Shown piece after piece: positions 18,292 to 26,787 of a stretch of DNA of 64,000 bases. How positions within the stretch are numbered: position 1 is the stretch's first letter; the number at the start of each line of letters is the position of its first letter. The DNA lies in contig JAEXLD010000043.1 of the NCBI GenBank assembly GCA_023445445.1, positions 21,120-85,119 on the forward strand. The letters run 5' to 3'. The position numbers and the translations under genes were made by a program. The DNA is from Bacillota bacterium. Lineage in GTDB: Bacteria > Bacillota > Clostridia > Clostridiales > Clostridiaceae. The notes beneath the pieces were generated by a model. The model saw nothing but the letters and a program-made list of their open reading frames with translations. It ran no database searches and was not told where the DNA came from.

Positions 18292-18330
18292 AACAATTAT
18301 TTTACATTATTCATTGTGCCTCAGCACATT

Positions 18331-18882
18331 CTAAAGTTCTTTAGCTAAAACATATCTTCTTAATCCACCATATTTAATCTTTTCTTTTTTAATTTCATAT
18401 CCTAATTTTTTAAATGTATCTACACTATATTTATTATAAGGAGATGCTGTAGATGTTAATAACTTCACCCTATCTTCCTTCGCTATCTCTTCTATCTTTT
18501 TACATAATATTTTTTGAAGTCCATTTCCCCTAAACTCACTTCTAACAACAGTAGATTCTACTTGTGCAACCTTAAGTAATAGTTCTCCTTGCAATCCTAA
18601 ATCATATCCATAATTTCCTTTTTCATATCCCTTTTTCACATAAACAGCCATTGCAATTAAAGTATCTTCTTCATCTACATATCCAATTATTTTTCCACCA
18701 CTTTTTAGATAATTAATAAATTCTTCTCTTTCCGTTGGAGCATATAATTGCTTATCCTCTAATCCATTAATAATTATTTCTTGCAATTCAATTATTTCAT
18801 CTATATTATTTAAATCTAAAATTTTGTACCTAGCATTAACTATATTACCAGATTTATTTTTAAGCTTTAGTATCTCTTCCAA
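18331..18882 (-). CDS. GNAT family N-acetyltransferase
   Basis: A 183-residue single-domain protein with the GNAT acetyl-CoA site at about residues 110-130 (VVRSEFRGNGLQKILCKKI, an R-x-x-G-x-G type loop) and the later TSTASPYNKYSVDTFKKLGYE segment. The substrate is not predictable. The start is a TTG at 18882 with a strong GGAGGGGG just upstream; no ATG is near. It is monocistronic, with its own terminator. Confidence 0.85.
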   Translation of the reverse strand: MEEILKLKNKSGNIVNARYKILDLNNIDEIIELQEIIINGLEDKQLYAPTEREEFINYLKSGGKIIGYVDEEDTLIAMAVYVKKGYEKGNYGYDLGLQGELLLKVAQVESTVVRSEFRGNGLQKILCKKIEEIAKEDRVKLLTSTASPYNKYSVDTFKKLGYEIKKEKIKYGGLRRYVLAKEL

Positions 18883-18947
18883 ATTTCCCCCTCCTTTTCA
18901 CCTCTATATTATAATATTTCAATAATATTAAAGTTGTTAATATAAAT

Positions 18948-19922
18948 CTAATTATCTTTTGTTTTTATAAAATCAAAAATAATCTCTAAATATGCTTCTA
19001 GTATATCATTATTTTCTAAATATATTTCATGCTTAGCCTTATTAAATTTAACTAACCTTGCTTTATTACATCTTTTAATAAACTTATTAATTCCTCTAGC
19101 TCCTACTAACTCATCTCTTCCACTTTGGAATAGTATTACTTCAGCCTTAATTTTACTTATATTTTTCTTTTTTAATATATTTATAACAGCTTTTAAAGAC
19201 TCATATAACCATCTATAAGATCCTCCACCTCGTTGTATCTTTTCATTTCCAACTATCTCCTTATAATAATATGTATATCTACTTTCATTAGATGTAGATG
19301 CCAAAAAGAAATCATATGTACTATCATAGGGCATATTACCTAAAATAAAATCATCTCCTTTTCCTCTTAGCAATTGAAACTTGGCTAAGGCTATTGCTAA
19401 AAAATTTGGAACCTTTCCTACTGATATTTCTAGCATTGGTGATGATAAAATAGCTTTAGTAAAATATTCTGGGTGTTTTTCAAGAAACATTATTCCAATT
19501 GCACCTCCCATAGAATGGGCGAATAAATATAAATCCTTATTTTTATTTTTCAATACTTCTTTATCTATAAATAACTTTAAATCATTAACATAATAATTAA
19601 AATCTTCAACATTTATTTGTGTATTATTTTTTCCTAGACATCCAGATCTTCCATGCCCTCTATGCTCCATAATAAATGTAGAATACCCTTCATTGGTAAA
19701 GTAATATATTAATTCATAATACTTTTCTATACATTCTGTAAAACCATGACAAATTACTATTCTTCCCTTTTCATTTTTCACCTTATATTTTTCAAAATAT
19801 ATTTTATTATTTTTCTCTCCTCTAAAATATCCATAGGATTTTATATATGAAAGTTTTTTCTTAACATCAGAAACAACATCTTCATCCATTCCAAAATTCA
19901 TTATATATTTTCCATTTATCAT
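18948..19922 (-). CDS. Alpha/beta hydrolase (lysophospholipase or monoacylglycerol lipase type)
   Basis: A 324-residue serine hydrolase of the Hydrolase_4 (PldB-like) group. The oxyanion region is HGFTECIEKY, the nucleophile elbow AHSMGG, the acid is in GRDELVG, and the histidine is in KHEIYLE near the end. EHRGHGRSG is typical of this lipase group. No signal peptide is seen, so it should be cytosolic or membrane-associated. AAGAGG precedes the ATG. The substrate is unproven; lysophospholipids or monoglycerides are likely. Confidence 0.88.
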   Translation of the reverse strand: MINGKYIMNFGMDEDVVSDVKKKLSYIKSYGYFRGEKNNKIYFEKYKVKNEKGRIVICHGFTECIEKYYELIYYFTNEGYSTFIMEHRGHGRSGCLGKNNTQINVEDFNYYVNDLKLFIDKEVLKNKNKDLYLFAHSMGGAIGIMFLEKHPEYFTKAILSSPMLEISVGKVPNFLAIALAKFQLLRGKGDDFILGNMPYDSTYDFFLASTSNESRYTYYYKEIVGNEKIQRGGGSYRWLYESLKAVINILKKKNISKIKAEVILFQSGRDELVGARGINKFIKRCNKARLVKFNKAKHEIYLENNDILEAYLEIIFDFIKTKDN

Positions 19923-19990
19923 TTGTTGTACCTCTTAAAATTTGATACTTATTATGTTTCCTCCTTTTATTAAATTTATTTATATATAAT

Positions 19991-20013
19991 GAAAAGAGCT
20001 GAATAACAGCTCT
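19991..20013 (-). terminator. Intrinsic terminator after the NUDIX gene
   Basis: AGAGCTG pairs with CAGCTCT, followed on the minus strand by TTTTC. It begins four bases past the stop codon. Confidence 0.7.
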
Positions 20014-20016
20014 ATA

Positions 20017-20604
20017 CTAGGGATTTAATATAAAATTTTGAATTGCCATTAATGCTTTTACATCTATATTTTCTTTGGACTTAATAAGTTCTTTTGCATC
20101 TTCTTTAGTAAGCATAACTACTTCGATATCTTCATCTTCTTCTAGATTTTCTTTTGAAATAGTTCCTTTACATGTACATTTCACTAAGGCTATGGATTCA
20201 TCTGTCATTCCTGCGGAAACATAAACCTTCTCACTTGTTCCTTCCTTATCAATTTCTATAAGATCTAAGCCTGTTTCTTCTTTAAGTTCTCTTTTAACGG
20301 CTTCTTCAAAGCCTTCATTTCCGTCAACTAATCCAGCTGGTAATTCTATAACATAATCATTAATAGGTACTCTAAATTGCCTAATAACTACTAGCTTATT
20401 TTCATCTACATGTTCTGCAATTATTACAACAGCATCTATTTTATCCTCTTCCTTATTAAAGAATTTATTTTCTAAGGTTTCTAAATCTTTTCTTGAGGCT
20501 ATTGTCCAATTTTTTAAATTTCCTTTTTTATTAATATAGTCTGCACTATATAAGGATAAAAACTTATTTTTTGATAATACTTTAATTTTTTTAACTCTAC
20601 TCAT
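20017..20604 (-). CDS. NUDIX hydrolase, ADP-ribose pyrophosphatase type
   Basis: A 195-residue NUDIX protein. The full box G-x5-E-x7-REL-x-EE-x-G is present at about residues 91-113 (from GLVDGNEGFEEAVKREL onward). The upstream VVIRQFRVPINDYVIELPAG stretch is typical of ADP-ribose pyrophosphatases (NudF/YqkG). It would cleave ADP-ribose or related nucleoside diphosphates. TGGAGATG precedes the ATG. Nothing in the neighbourhood refines the substrate. Confidence 0.88.
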   Translation of the reverse strand: MSRVKKIKVLSKNKFLSLYSADYINKKGNLKNWTIASRKDLETLENKFFNKEEDKIDAVVIIAEHVDENKLVVIRQFRVPINDYVIELPAGLVDGNEGFEEAVKRELKEETGLDLIEIDKEGTSEKVYVSAGMTDESIALVKCTCKGTISKENLEEDEDIEVVMLTKEDAKELIKSKENIDVKALMAIQNFILNP

Positions 20605-20759
20605 TATTTCATCTCCATTATAGCTATAGTCTAATCATACCTTTTACTTATATTTTACTTTTATTTTATAATTCATTCAACTTTATGACTAGTAATCCTT
20701 CTATTATTGTTTTAAAATTAATATATTGTACTAATTTTACATATTGGAGGATATTGAGT

Positions 20760-21896
20760 TTGAAAGAAATAAATAAAAAATTTAAAGAAAATCTTTTATT
20801 AGGAACCTATTTACTTATTCTTTATTTTATTTTGTTAAATATTAAAGGGGTAATGTTAGCTTTAGGTGGTATTCTAAGTATTATTAGCCCTTTTATAACT
20901 GCTTTTGCTATGGCATTTGTTTTGAATTTACCAATGACCTTTTTCGAAAGAAAAGTTTTCAATTTTTTAGACAAGGAAAAATCTAGCTTTGTTAGAGGGC
21001 TTAAAAGGCCATTATCTATTTTAGCTACATTTGTAACTGTAATTGGATTAATTGTAGCTCTAATACTATTTGTGGTACCTCAAATAGTATCAAGCCTTTC
21101 TACACTACTTGATGCAGTACCTGGTTACATGGACTCCTTCGAAAATTTACTAAACCAATATCTTTCCTCTACAGAGATATTGCAAAACATTTATGATACT
21201 TTAATGAATACATGGCAAGAACTATTAAAATTTTTCGCTAATTTCCTAAGCACTTCATTAACTGGAATTTTAAATACTACAGTTTCTATAACTAGTGGAT
21301 TTATAAACTTTATATTATCCTTAGTTTTAACTATATATATGTTAGCTAGTAAAGAAACTTTAATATATCAAATTAAAAAAACATTATATGCATTTATTAA
21401 TACTACTATTGTAGATAAAATTTTAAGTATAGGTAGACTTGCAAATACTACTTTTGCAAAATTTATTACTGGCCAATGTATTGAAGCAGTTATTTTAGGT
21501 GTACTATGTTTCATTGGAATGACTATTTTTAGAATGCCATATTCCTTGCTAGTAAGTGTTCTTATAGGGGTAACAGCTTTAATACCTGTCTTTGGAGCAT
21601 TTATAGGTACAATTCCAGCTGTATTCCTAATCCTAATAATAAATCCTATACAAGCTCTATGGTTTATAGTATTTATTTTGTGCTTACAACAATTTGAAGG
21701 TAATATTATTTATCCAAGGGTTGTAGGTAATTCTGTTGGACTTTCAGCAATATGGGTAATGCTTGCAATGTTAGTTGGTGGTAGTACCTTAGGTTTAATC
21801 GGTATGTTAATTGGTATTCCTCTGTTTAGTGTTGCTTACCAGTTAATTAAGGATTATACTAATAAAAGATTACGTAAAAAAGAAGTGAAACTATAA
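20760..21896 (+). CDS. AI-2E family transporter (second paralogue)
   Basis: A 378-residue membrane protein of the same family as the gene at 3213-4379, with matching blocks (FRMPYSLLVSVLIGVTALIP, QQFEGNIIYPRVVGNSVGLS). About eight membrane helices surround a soluble segment at residues 115-180. The best start is the TTG at 20760, with TTGGAGG nine bases upstream; the in-frame ATG at 20685 would add 25 residues of non-family sequence without a binding site. The gene is isolated and convergent with the dehydrogenase gene downstream. Confidence 0.85.
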   Translation: MKEINKKFKENLLLGTYLLILYFILLNIKGVMLALGGILSIISPFITAFAMAFVLNLPMTFFERKVFNFLDKEKSSFVRGLKRPLSILATFVTVIGLIVALILFVVPQIVSSLSTLLDAVPGYMDSFENLLNQYLSSTEILQNIYDTLMNTWQELLKFFANFLSTSLTGILNTTVSITSGFINFILSLVLTIYMLASKETLIYQIKKTLYAFINTTIVDKILSIGRLANTTFAKFITGQCIEAVILGVLCFIGMTIFRMPYSLLVSVLIGVTALIPVFGAFIGTIPAVFLILIINPIQALWFIVFILCLQQFEGNIIYPRVVGNSVGLSAIWVMLAMLVGGSTLGLIGMLIGIPLFSVAYQLIKDYTNKRLRKKEVKL

Positions 21897-21944
21897 GTCA
21901 TTAAATAACTATAATTATACCTAGACACTTTTTTATATAAAAAT

Positions 21945-21993
21945 TAAAGGAGCTATAACTAACAGATTCTATCTACTAGTTATAGCTCCTTTA
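21945..21993. terminator. Bidirectional terminator between convergent genes
   Basis: TAAAGGAGCTATAACT pairs with AGTTATAGCTCCTTTA (16 bp) across a 17-base loop, with T-rich flanks on both strands. It serves the plus-strand AI-2E gene and the minus-strand dehydrogenase gene. Confidence 0.8.
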
Positions 21994-21996
21994 ATT

Positions 21997-22056
21997 TTCA
22001 AAACTACTGAAAGTAGTTTTTACCTTAATTATACATTATGCATTAAGCATCATTCA
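21997..22056 (-). repeat. Partial copy of the modular hairpin repeat (copy C)
   Basis: On the minus strand it reads TAATGCATAATGTATAATT, AAGGT, then the hairpin AAAACTACT/AGTAGTTTT (22000-22020). It matches the start of the repeat at 34391-34572, but with a different, still paired, stem. Confidence 0.6.
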
Positions 22057-22962
22057 TTACTTTTCATCTATTTTATTTAGTATTTCAAAACATAATTTAT
22101 GGGTTTCTAATGAATCTTCTATGGTAAGCTTATCTTGATTGTGATTTTTAACAGCCTTTAAGAATTCCTTAATTATAACTTCAAAGCCTCTTCTATAAAG
22201 AATAGTATCCCAGTCATTAAACTTTAATGTCTTTTCAGTATTTTCTGATAGTACACTAGAGTTAATTAAATCTCTTACTATTACCTTTGTTCCTGAAGCA
22301 TAGTACTCTAGTACTTCTTCATTAGCTCCGTTTTCTCTGTTCATCATAGCGACACAAGTGGTTTTATCATTTCCTAAAGTAACAATTAAATTATATAATA
22401 ATCCATCTTTCTTTTTAGCAGAAACATTTAATATTTCTAATTTATCTTTTGCTAGAAATCTAATTGTATCTAGAACATGTATAAAATCATCTAAAACAAA
22501 AACCATTGGGTCCTTAGGGCTATTTAATCTGTTTTTTTCTAATTTTATTATTGAAGGTAATCCCATGTTCTCTAAATTAGAATACATAGGTGCAAATCTT
22601 CTATTAAATCCAATCATAAATATCTTATTTTTTTCTTTAGCTAATTTAGATAATCTAATAGCATCTTCATAACTATAACTTATAGGCTTATCAACATATA
22701 CATGAATATTATTATTTATTAACTTTTCAATTATTTCTGCATGACTTTCCGTAGCTGTATGAATAAATGCTGCTTCTATATTTTTATTTATTAGTTCATC
22801 AACTGAAGCTACATATTCTGAAATTCTGTATTTATCTGAGTAATACTTAAGCTTATTTATGTTTCTAGTGCAAAAAACCACTTCTACATTCTCTAAAGAA
22901 GTAATTACTGGTAAATATGCTTTTTCACAAATATTTCCTAGTCCAATTATACCTATTTTCAA
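22057..22962 (-). CDS. Gfo/Idh/MocA family oxidoreductase
   Basis: About 301 residues. An N-terminal Rossmann fold opens with KIGIIGLGNI (G-x-G-x-x-G). The family EKP-type motif appears as YVDKPISYSYEDA, and a C-terminal substrate domain follows. Members are NAD(P)-dependent dehydrogenases of sugars or related compounds; the substrate is unknown. The TTG at 22962 has GGGGTGAAGG upstream and gives the usual short N-terminus, so it is preferred to the GTG at 22971. It lies 20 bases after the GGDEF/HD-GYP gene and may be co-transcribed with it. Confidence 0.88.
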   Translation of the reverse strand: MKIGIIGLGNICEKAYLPVITSLENVEVVFCTRNINKLKYYSDKYRISEYVASVDELINKNIEAAFIHTATESHAEIIEKLINNNIHVYVDKPISYSYEDAIRLSKLAKEKNKIFMIGFNRRFAPMYSNLENMGLPSIIKLEKNRLNSPKDPMVFVLDDFIHVLDTIRFLAKDKLEILNVSAKKKDGLLYNLIVTLGNDKTTCVAMMNRENGANEEVLEYYASGTKVIVRDLINSSVLSENTEKTLKFNDWDTILYRRGFEVIIKEFLKAVKNHNQDKLTIEDSLETHKLCFEILNKIDEK

Positions 22963-22982
22963 AACCTTCACCCCAAACTTTA

Positions 22983-24695
22983 TTAAATTAAAGTATCTAA
23001 CTTATCTTTATTCTCATCGATTACTTCTATAAACTTTTCTGCTATTTCAGGATCAAATTGTATCCCTTTGTATTTTTTAATTTCTTCCATGGCTTCTTCA
23101 TATGTCTTTCTAACGTTATATGGTCTATTTGAAGTCATAGCGTCAAAACTATCTACTACACAAAGAACCCTAGCCAAATAAGGAATTTCATTTCCCTTTA
23201 AATTATTTGGATATCCTGTTCCATTATATTTTTCATGATGATGTAATATAATAGGTACAACAGCTTCTAAGGATTTTACAGGTTTAATAATTTCTATACC
23301 ATCTTCAGGGTGCTTCTTAAGAGTTTTCCATTCTTCATCCGATAATGGCATTCTTTTCGTTAAAATTTCCTTAGAAATATTGATTTTACCTATATCATGC
23401 ATATAAGCACTATAAATTAGTATTTTCTTATCATTTTCATCTAATTCTAATTTATCAGATAATAATCTACAATAAAGAACAACTCTTTCTGAATGTCCAT
23501 ATGTATATCTATCCTTGGCATTTATTACACTAATTAATGTTTTTATAGAGGCTATTAATTCTATATCTTGTTGATCTATATCTGAACTAATTTCATCTAA
23601 TATAGAAGTGTATGTTTCAACTCTATTTTTCATAAAGAATTTAGCTCTATACAATGCATCATCTGCACTTTTTATAAGAGTAATATCATCCTTTGCTTTA
23701 TCAGGATAAACAGATATCCCCATTGATACAGTTAAAATACCATTAGGTTGATTTTCTTCACCTTCAAATTTAGTATTTTCTATAATCAGCCTAATTTTAT
23801 CTGCTATAAGTACAGCTTTATCTTCATTTGTATCAGGTAAGATTATTGCAAATTCTTCTCCACCATATCTAGCTGCTATATCATTTTTCCTTAAATTATC
23901 TCTTAATATTTTTCCTATAGTTCTTAAAACTTCATCTCCCATTTGATGACCATTTAAATCATTGTAGTGTTTAAAATAATCTATATCAACAAATACCATC
24001 GAAACAGGTTTATTGTATTTCTTTGATAATGCTACTTTCTCTTTTAATTTATCATGAAAATACCTATGGTTATATACTTCAGTTAAACCATCCTTATTTA
24101 CAAGCTCTTCTAATTTGTTTATATGCTCTCCCTCAATCTTAACATAAAAACCTAGGGGCCATGCAGTTAAGATAAATATTCCTGATAAAATTAAATCATT
24201 TTGAAAATATTCATTAACTACATTACCTTTGTTTTCAAAACAAATAATATCCATTGCTAATATTAAAACTGATGAAATTATAGCAACTGTTATTCCATTT
24301 TTTAAACCAAGTTGTATAGTCGAAGTAGTAATTATAAATAAAAATATATATTTATATTGACTTTCATTAGCTCCAGAAAAACCTATAGCTATAAAAAACA
24401 CAGCAATAAAAACTAAGTTTTCTATAAACATTATATATTTATAATTTTTTCTATTCATTCTATTTCTTGTAGGAAATGACCATAAAAGATATATAAATAA
24501 CAATATTAATCCAGCTATAAATATTCCCATAGATGCAGTTTGCTTTTCAAGAAAACCATTGTCAATTTTTTCTTCATCAAAAAAGTATTGAAAAAATATA
24601 ATTCCAGTGAACATTAATGATGCTAATTTTACTACTGATACCATATCATTTATTTCTTTTAATCTATTACTTTTTATACTTACCATAGTCATCAT
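22983..24695 (-). CDS. Membrane GGDEF/HD-GYP protein (c-di-GMP turnover)
   Basis: A 570-residue protein with six or so membrane helices (about 20-190), then a GGDEF domain with the active-site form GGEEF at 278-282. The product-inhibition RxxD motif (RKND) is at 269-272. An HD-GYP domain follows, with HD at 433-434, HHHEKYNGTGYP at 485-496 and the other metal-ligand histidines H401 and H462. Both synthesis and hydrolysis of cyclic di-GMP look possible. It begins 47 bases after agrD, separated by a hairpin, so it may lie partly within the agr transcript. Several ATG codons overlap at the start; AAAGAG precedes them. Confidence 0.92.
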   Translation of the reverse strand: MMTMVSIKSNRLKEINDMVSVVKLASLMFTGIIFFQYFFDEEKIDNGFLEKQTASMGIFIAGLILLFIYLLWSFPTRNRMNRKNYKYIMFIENLVFIAVFFIAIGFSGANESQYKYIFLFIITTSTIQLGLKNGITVAIISSVLILAMDIICFENKGNVVNEYFQNDLILSGIFILTAWPLGFYVKIEGEHINKLEELVNKDGLTEVYNHRYFHDKLKEKVALSKKYNKPVSMVFVDIDYFKHYNDLNGHQMGDEVLRTIGKILRDNLRKNDIAARYGGEEFAIILPDTNEDKAVLIADKIRLIIENTKFEGEENQPNGILTVSMGISVYPDKAKDDITLIKSADDALYRAKFFMKNRVETYTSILDEISSDIDQQDIELIASIKTLISVINAKDRYTYGHSERVVLYCRLLSDKLELDENDKKILIYSAYMHDIGKINISKEILTKRMPLSDEEWKTLKKHPEDGIEIIKPVKSLEAVVPIILHHHEKYNGTGYPNNLKGNEIPYLARVLCVVDSFDAMTSNRPYNVRKTYEEAMEEIKKYKGIQFDPEIAEKFIEVIDENKDKLDTLI

Positions 24696-24710
24696 CTCTT
24701 TCTATGCCAA

Positions 24711-24738
24711 ATAAAGATCGGAAAAATCCGACCTTTAT
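24711..24738 (-). terminator. Hairpin between agrD and the GGDEF/HD-GYP gene
   Basis: AAAGGTCGGA pairs with TCCGATCTTT (one G-U) on the minus strand, followed by ATTTGG. With no proper T-run it may stop only part of the agr transcript. Confidence 0.55.
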
Positions 24739-24742
24739 TTAA

Positions 24743-24877
24743 TTATTCATCTCTTAAAGCCTTTGGCTCTTCTGGTTGATACATAGCCCACCAACAAGCT
24801 GAAGTAGATACTACAGATGCAATTACTGTAGCGAAAGCTGCAACTGCCATTAAAACCTTATTATTTAACTTTTTCAT
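24743..24877 (-). CDS. agrD: AgrD autoinducing-peptide precursor
   Basis: A 44-residue precursor: an amphipathic N-terminal leader (MKKLNNKVLMAVAAFATV...), the core TSACWWAM at residues 25-32 with the ring cysteine C28, then the charged tail YQPEEPKALRDE. This is the AgrD layout; C. perfringens AgrD has the same QPEEP tail after its CLWFT ring. The predicted product is a five-residue thiolactone, C-W-W-A-M, with or without a short N-terminal tail. AAGGAGG, located inside agrB, precedes the ATG, and the first 17 bases overlap the agrB end. AgrB is the predicted processing enzyme. Confidence 0.88.
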   Translation of the reverse strand: MKKLNNKVLMAVAAFATVIASVVSTSACWWAMYQPEEPKALRDE

Positions 24878-25532
24878 CTTTAATCCTCCTTATATCTAAA
24901 ATTTTTATTAATAAAGAGTCTATCTTATTTACTACAACATGACCATATTTTGTTAAGGTAAAAACTTGCCATAGTACTCCTACATAAATACAAGAAGAAT
25001 AAAGTAAAAACAAGTTTATATCTTTAATATAATAAATTATTATGTTAATAAATACTAAGGCCATAAACATAGATAAAATAATAATAGATCCTCTTTTTAA
25101 TCTTTTTATTTTTTCCTTCTTTTTTATAGGTTTATTGGGACTATCTACTGGTGCTAATTTATAAATAATTATTAGAGAAATAATATACAATAAAACTCCT
25201 ATAATAACTATGAATTCTCCGTTTAAATTTATATTTTTAGATATATATGCAGGTATTACAGAAGTTAAGACTCCTAATACTGCACAATTAACTGAAGTAC
25301 TTGCATGAGCTCCTCCTGAAAATTTTCTTAAAATAGCTCCAGAAAAGGATATTATTAAAGCTTCTAGCATTACATTAAATATTAAACCAATTAGTGCAAC
25401 CAGTAATATAGATATTGCCATATGAAAAAATGCAAATATCCCATATTCAATAATGCTTCTTTTATCTTCATCAATATTTAATTCTTGCTTTAAATCATTA
25501 GATATTTTTTTACTTAATAATTCTAAATTCAT
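24861..25532 (-). CDS. agrB: AgrB, AgrD-processing membrane peptidase
   Basis: A 223-residue membrane protein with the AgrB catalytic pair H76 and C83 (GGAHASTSVNCAVL) and conserved KFSGG before it; about six helices are predicted. AgrB cleaves the AgrD C-terminal tail and forms the thiolactone. Its ATG overlaps the stop of the preceding gene by four bases (ATGA), and agrD overlaps its end, so three genes are translationally linked. No histidine kinase or response regulator of the AgrCA type is nearby. Confidence 0.95.
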   Translation of the reverse strand: MNLELLSKKISNDLKQELNIDEDKRSIIEYGIFAFFHMAISILLVALIGLIFNVMLEALIISFSGAILRKFSGGAHASTSVNCAVLGVLTSVIPAYISKNINLNGEFIVIIGVLLYIISLIIIYKLAPVDSPNKPIKKKEKIKRLKRGSIIILSMFMALVFINIIIYYIKDINLFLLYSSCIYVGVLWQVFTLTKYGHVVVNKIDSLLIKILDIRRIKDEKVK

Positions 25533-25993
25533 ATCTTTTCATCATTACCTCTCCTACATGTAATTCTATAAAATATTAATATTATAATTCCAGTAAATAT
25601 TAAGGATGGAATGCCTAAAATAGATTTATAAATTGGATTTTTAAATTGACTATCTAAATCAATATTCATAGAGTTAAGTATTAAAACATTTATTGCTTCT
25701 GAAATAAACTGTATTAAATATATGAATATGATACTCTTTATAGAGCTTACAACATCAATTTTATTATAAGAAACTATTATAAACAATAAAAGTAATACTG
25801 ATAAAACCATATGTACACCGTAGTTTATTGGCAAAGACCTAACAGTATATGTAGTTACTGAAAATATAATACTAGTAATTAAATACTTTATTTTATCTAT
25901 TTTTGTTTTTGAAAAAATATAAATTGCTAATATAACTAAAAAGCCTTCTGGTAATGTTCTTAATACAAATTCTATTGGTTTTAATTGTAACAT
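25529..25993 (-). CDS. Small membrane protein of the agr operon, unknown function
   Basis: A 154-residue protein with about five hydrophobic helices and a short basic tail (TCRRGNDEKI). The opening PIEFVLRTLPEGFLVILAIY and overall layout resemble the membrane sensor half of AgrC-like kinases, without any kinase domain; this is a resemblance by eye only. Comparable small membrane genes precede agrB in C. perfringens, as I recall. It overlaps agrB by four bases, arguing for a role tied to AgrB/AgrD, perhaps peptide export or sensing. AAGGAGA precedes the ATG. Confidence 0.75.
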   Translation of the reverse strand: MLQLKPIEFVLRTLPEGFLVILAIYIFSKTKIDKIKYLITSIIFSVTTYTVRSLPINYGVHMVLSVLLLLFIIVSYNKIDVVSSIKSIIFIYLIQFISEAINVLILNSMNIDLDSQFKNPIYKSILGIPSLIFTGIIILIFYRITCRRGNDEKI

Positions 25994-26019
25994 ATTAAGT
26001 CTCCTTTTTATTGAATTAA

Positions 26020-26571
26020 TTAATAACTGTTTTTATTAGTTAAATTTATATATTTTACTGTATTATATATAATAATAAATACAAATCCTCTTATAAATAT
26101 GTCTCCTAAACTAAGAACACTGTATCCAATATCAAAGATATCAGTTAAAAATTTTAATTTAGTAGATGAATCTCCCAATATATGAATATCATTAACTTTT
26201 GAAAAAGCATCAAGCTTTGCATATCCTGTTAAATATGAAAGACTTGGGAATACTGGCATATATCCATTATTGGCATATATAGCTATATCATTTAATAAAC
26301 CACCAATTACAACAAATATTGATCCTATAATAGCAGAAATATATTGCCTATAAGTAAATATAAGTGGTAAGTATGCACATAAATATAATGTCTTAAATAG
26401 TCCTACATATTTGATAACACCGTAATTTTCAATAAAAATATTAGCTTGTACAACTAAATAAAGCAACTCCATAGCTATAATTGGATATATAGACCAATGT
26501 TTAAATATTGGTTTTATTTTAAATTTCTTTATTTTACAAAATATAAATGAAATAATTATTGTTTCTATCAT
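26020..26571 (-). CDS. DUF5317-like membrane protein, first gene of the agr operon
   Basis: A 183-residue protein with four or five helices. The NNGYMPV segment followed by a hydrophilic loop, and the C-terminal SVLSLGDIFIRGFVFIIIY, match the pattern of DUF5317. The function of that family is unknown. It starts the gene run that continues through the next membrane protein, agrB and agrD, 26 bases from its neighbour. AAAGGTG precedes the ATG. Confidence 0.75.
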   Translation of the reverse strand: MIETIIISFIFCKIKKFKIKPIFKHWSIYPIIAMELLYLVVQANIFIENYGVIKYVGLFKTLYLCAYLPLIFTYRQYISAIIGSIFVVIGGLLNDIAIYANNGYMPVFPSLSYLTGYAKLDAFSKVNDIHILGDSSTKLKFLTDIFDIGYSVLSLGDIFIRGFVFIIIYNTVKYINLTNKNSY

Positions 26572-26658
26572 ATTTAAGCTTTCACCTTTTACTTTAATTT
26601 AATTAAATATATTAAATATAACATTTATTATATTAAATTTTTATACAACAATTATACT

Positions 26659-26687
26659 ATCTACTGTTATTCTTTTCCATAACTTTT
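26659..26687 (-). promoter_or_regulatory. Candidate promoter of the agr operon
   Basis: On the minus strand there is a perfect -10 TATAAT followed by TGTTG, with a weak -35 (TGGAAA) 17 bases upstream. It lies about 85 bases before the DUF5317 gene. The -35 is poor, so an activator could be needed. Coordinates are approximate. Confidence 0.4.
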
Positions 26688-26740
26688 TTGTATTTTTATT
26701 AAATTAATATAATTATATATATTTCAGCTAAAAAAAACAA

Positions 26741-26780
26741 AAAAAATAGGGAAAATTTTTCAAGTAGATCCCTATTTTTT
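26741..26780 (-). terminator. Intrinsic terminator of the hydCBA operon
   Basis: AAAAAATAGGGA pairs with TCCCTATTTTTT (12 bp) and is followed by T-runs on the minus strand, eight bases past the hydA stop. Confidence 0.85.
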
Positions 26781-26787
26781 TATAATA

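Larger units (their letters stand above)
17992..18330. other. 339-base intergenic region upstream of sufC
   Basis: It holds the suf promoter and leader (about 18000-18107) and the acetyltransferase terminator (18262-18291), followed by a short GTGC/GCAC hairpin module at 18315-18328. The middle (18110-18260) is plain AT-rich sequence with no open frame or structure I can support. Confidence 0.5.

Noticed and set aside
24700..26740. Search for VirR boxes or an agrCA pair near agrBD
   Set aside because: No CCCAGTT-type direct repeats and no kinase or response regulator genes are visible in the window.
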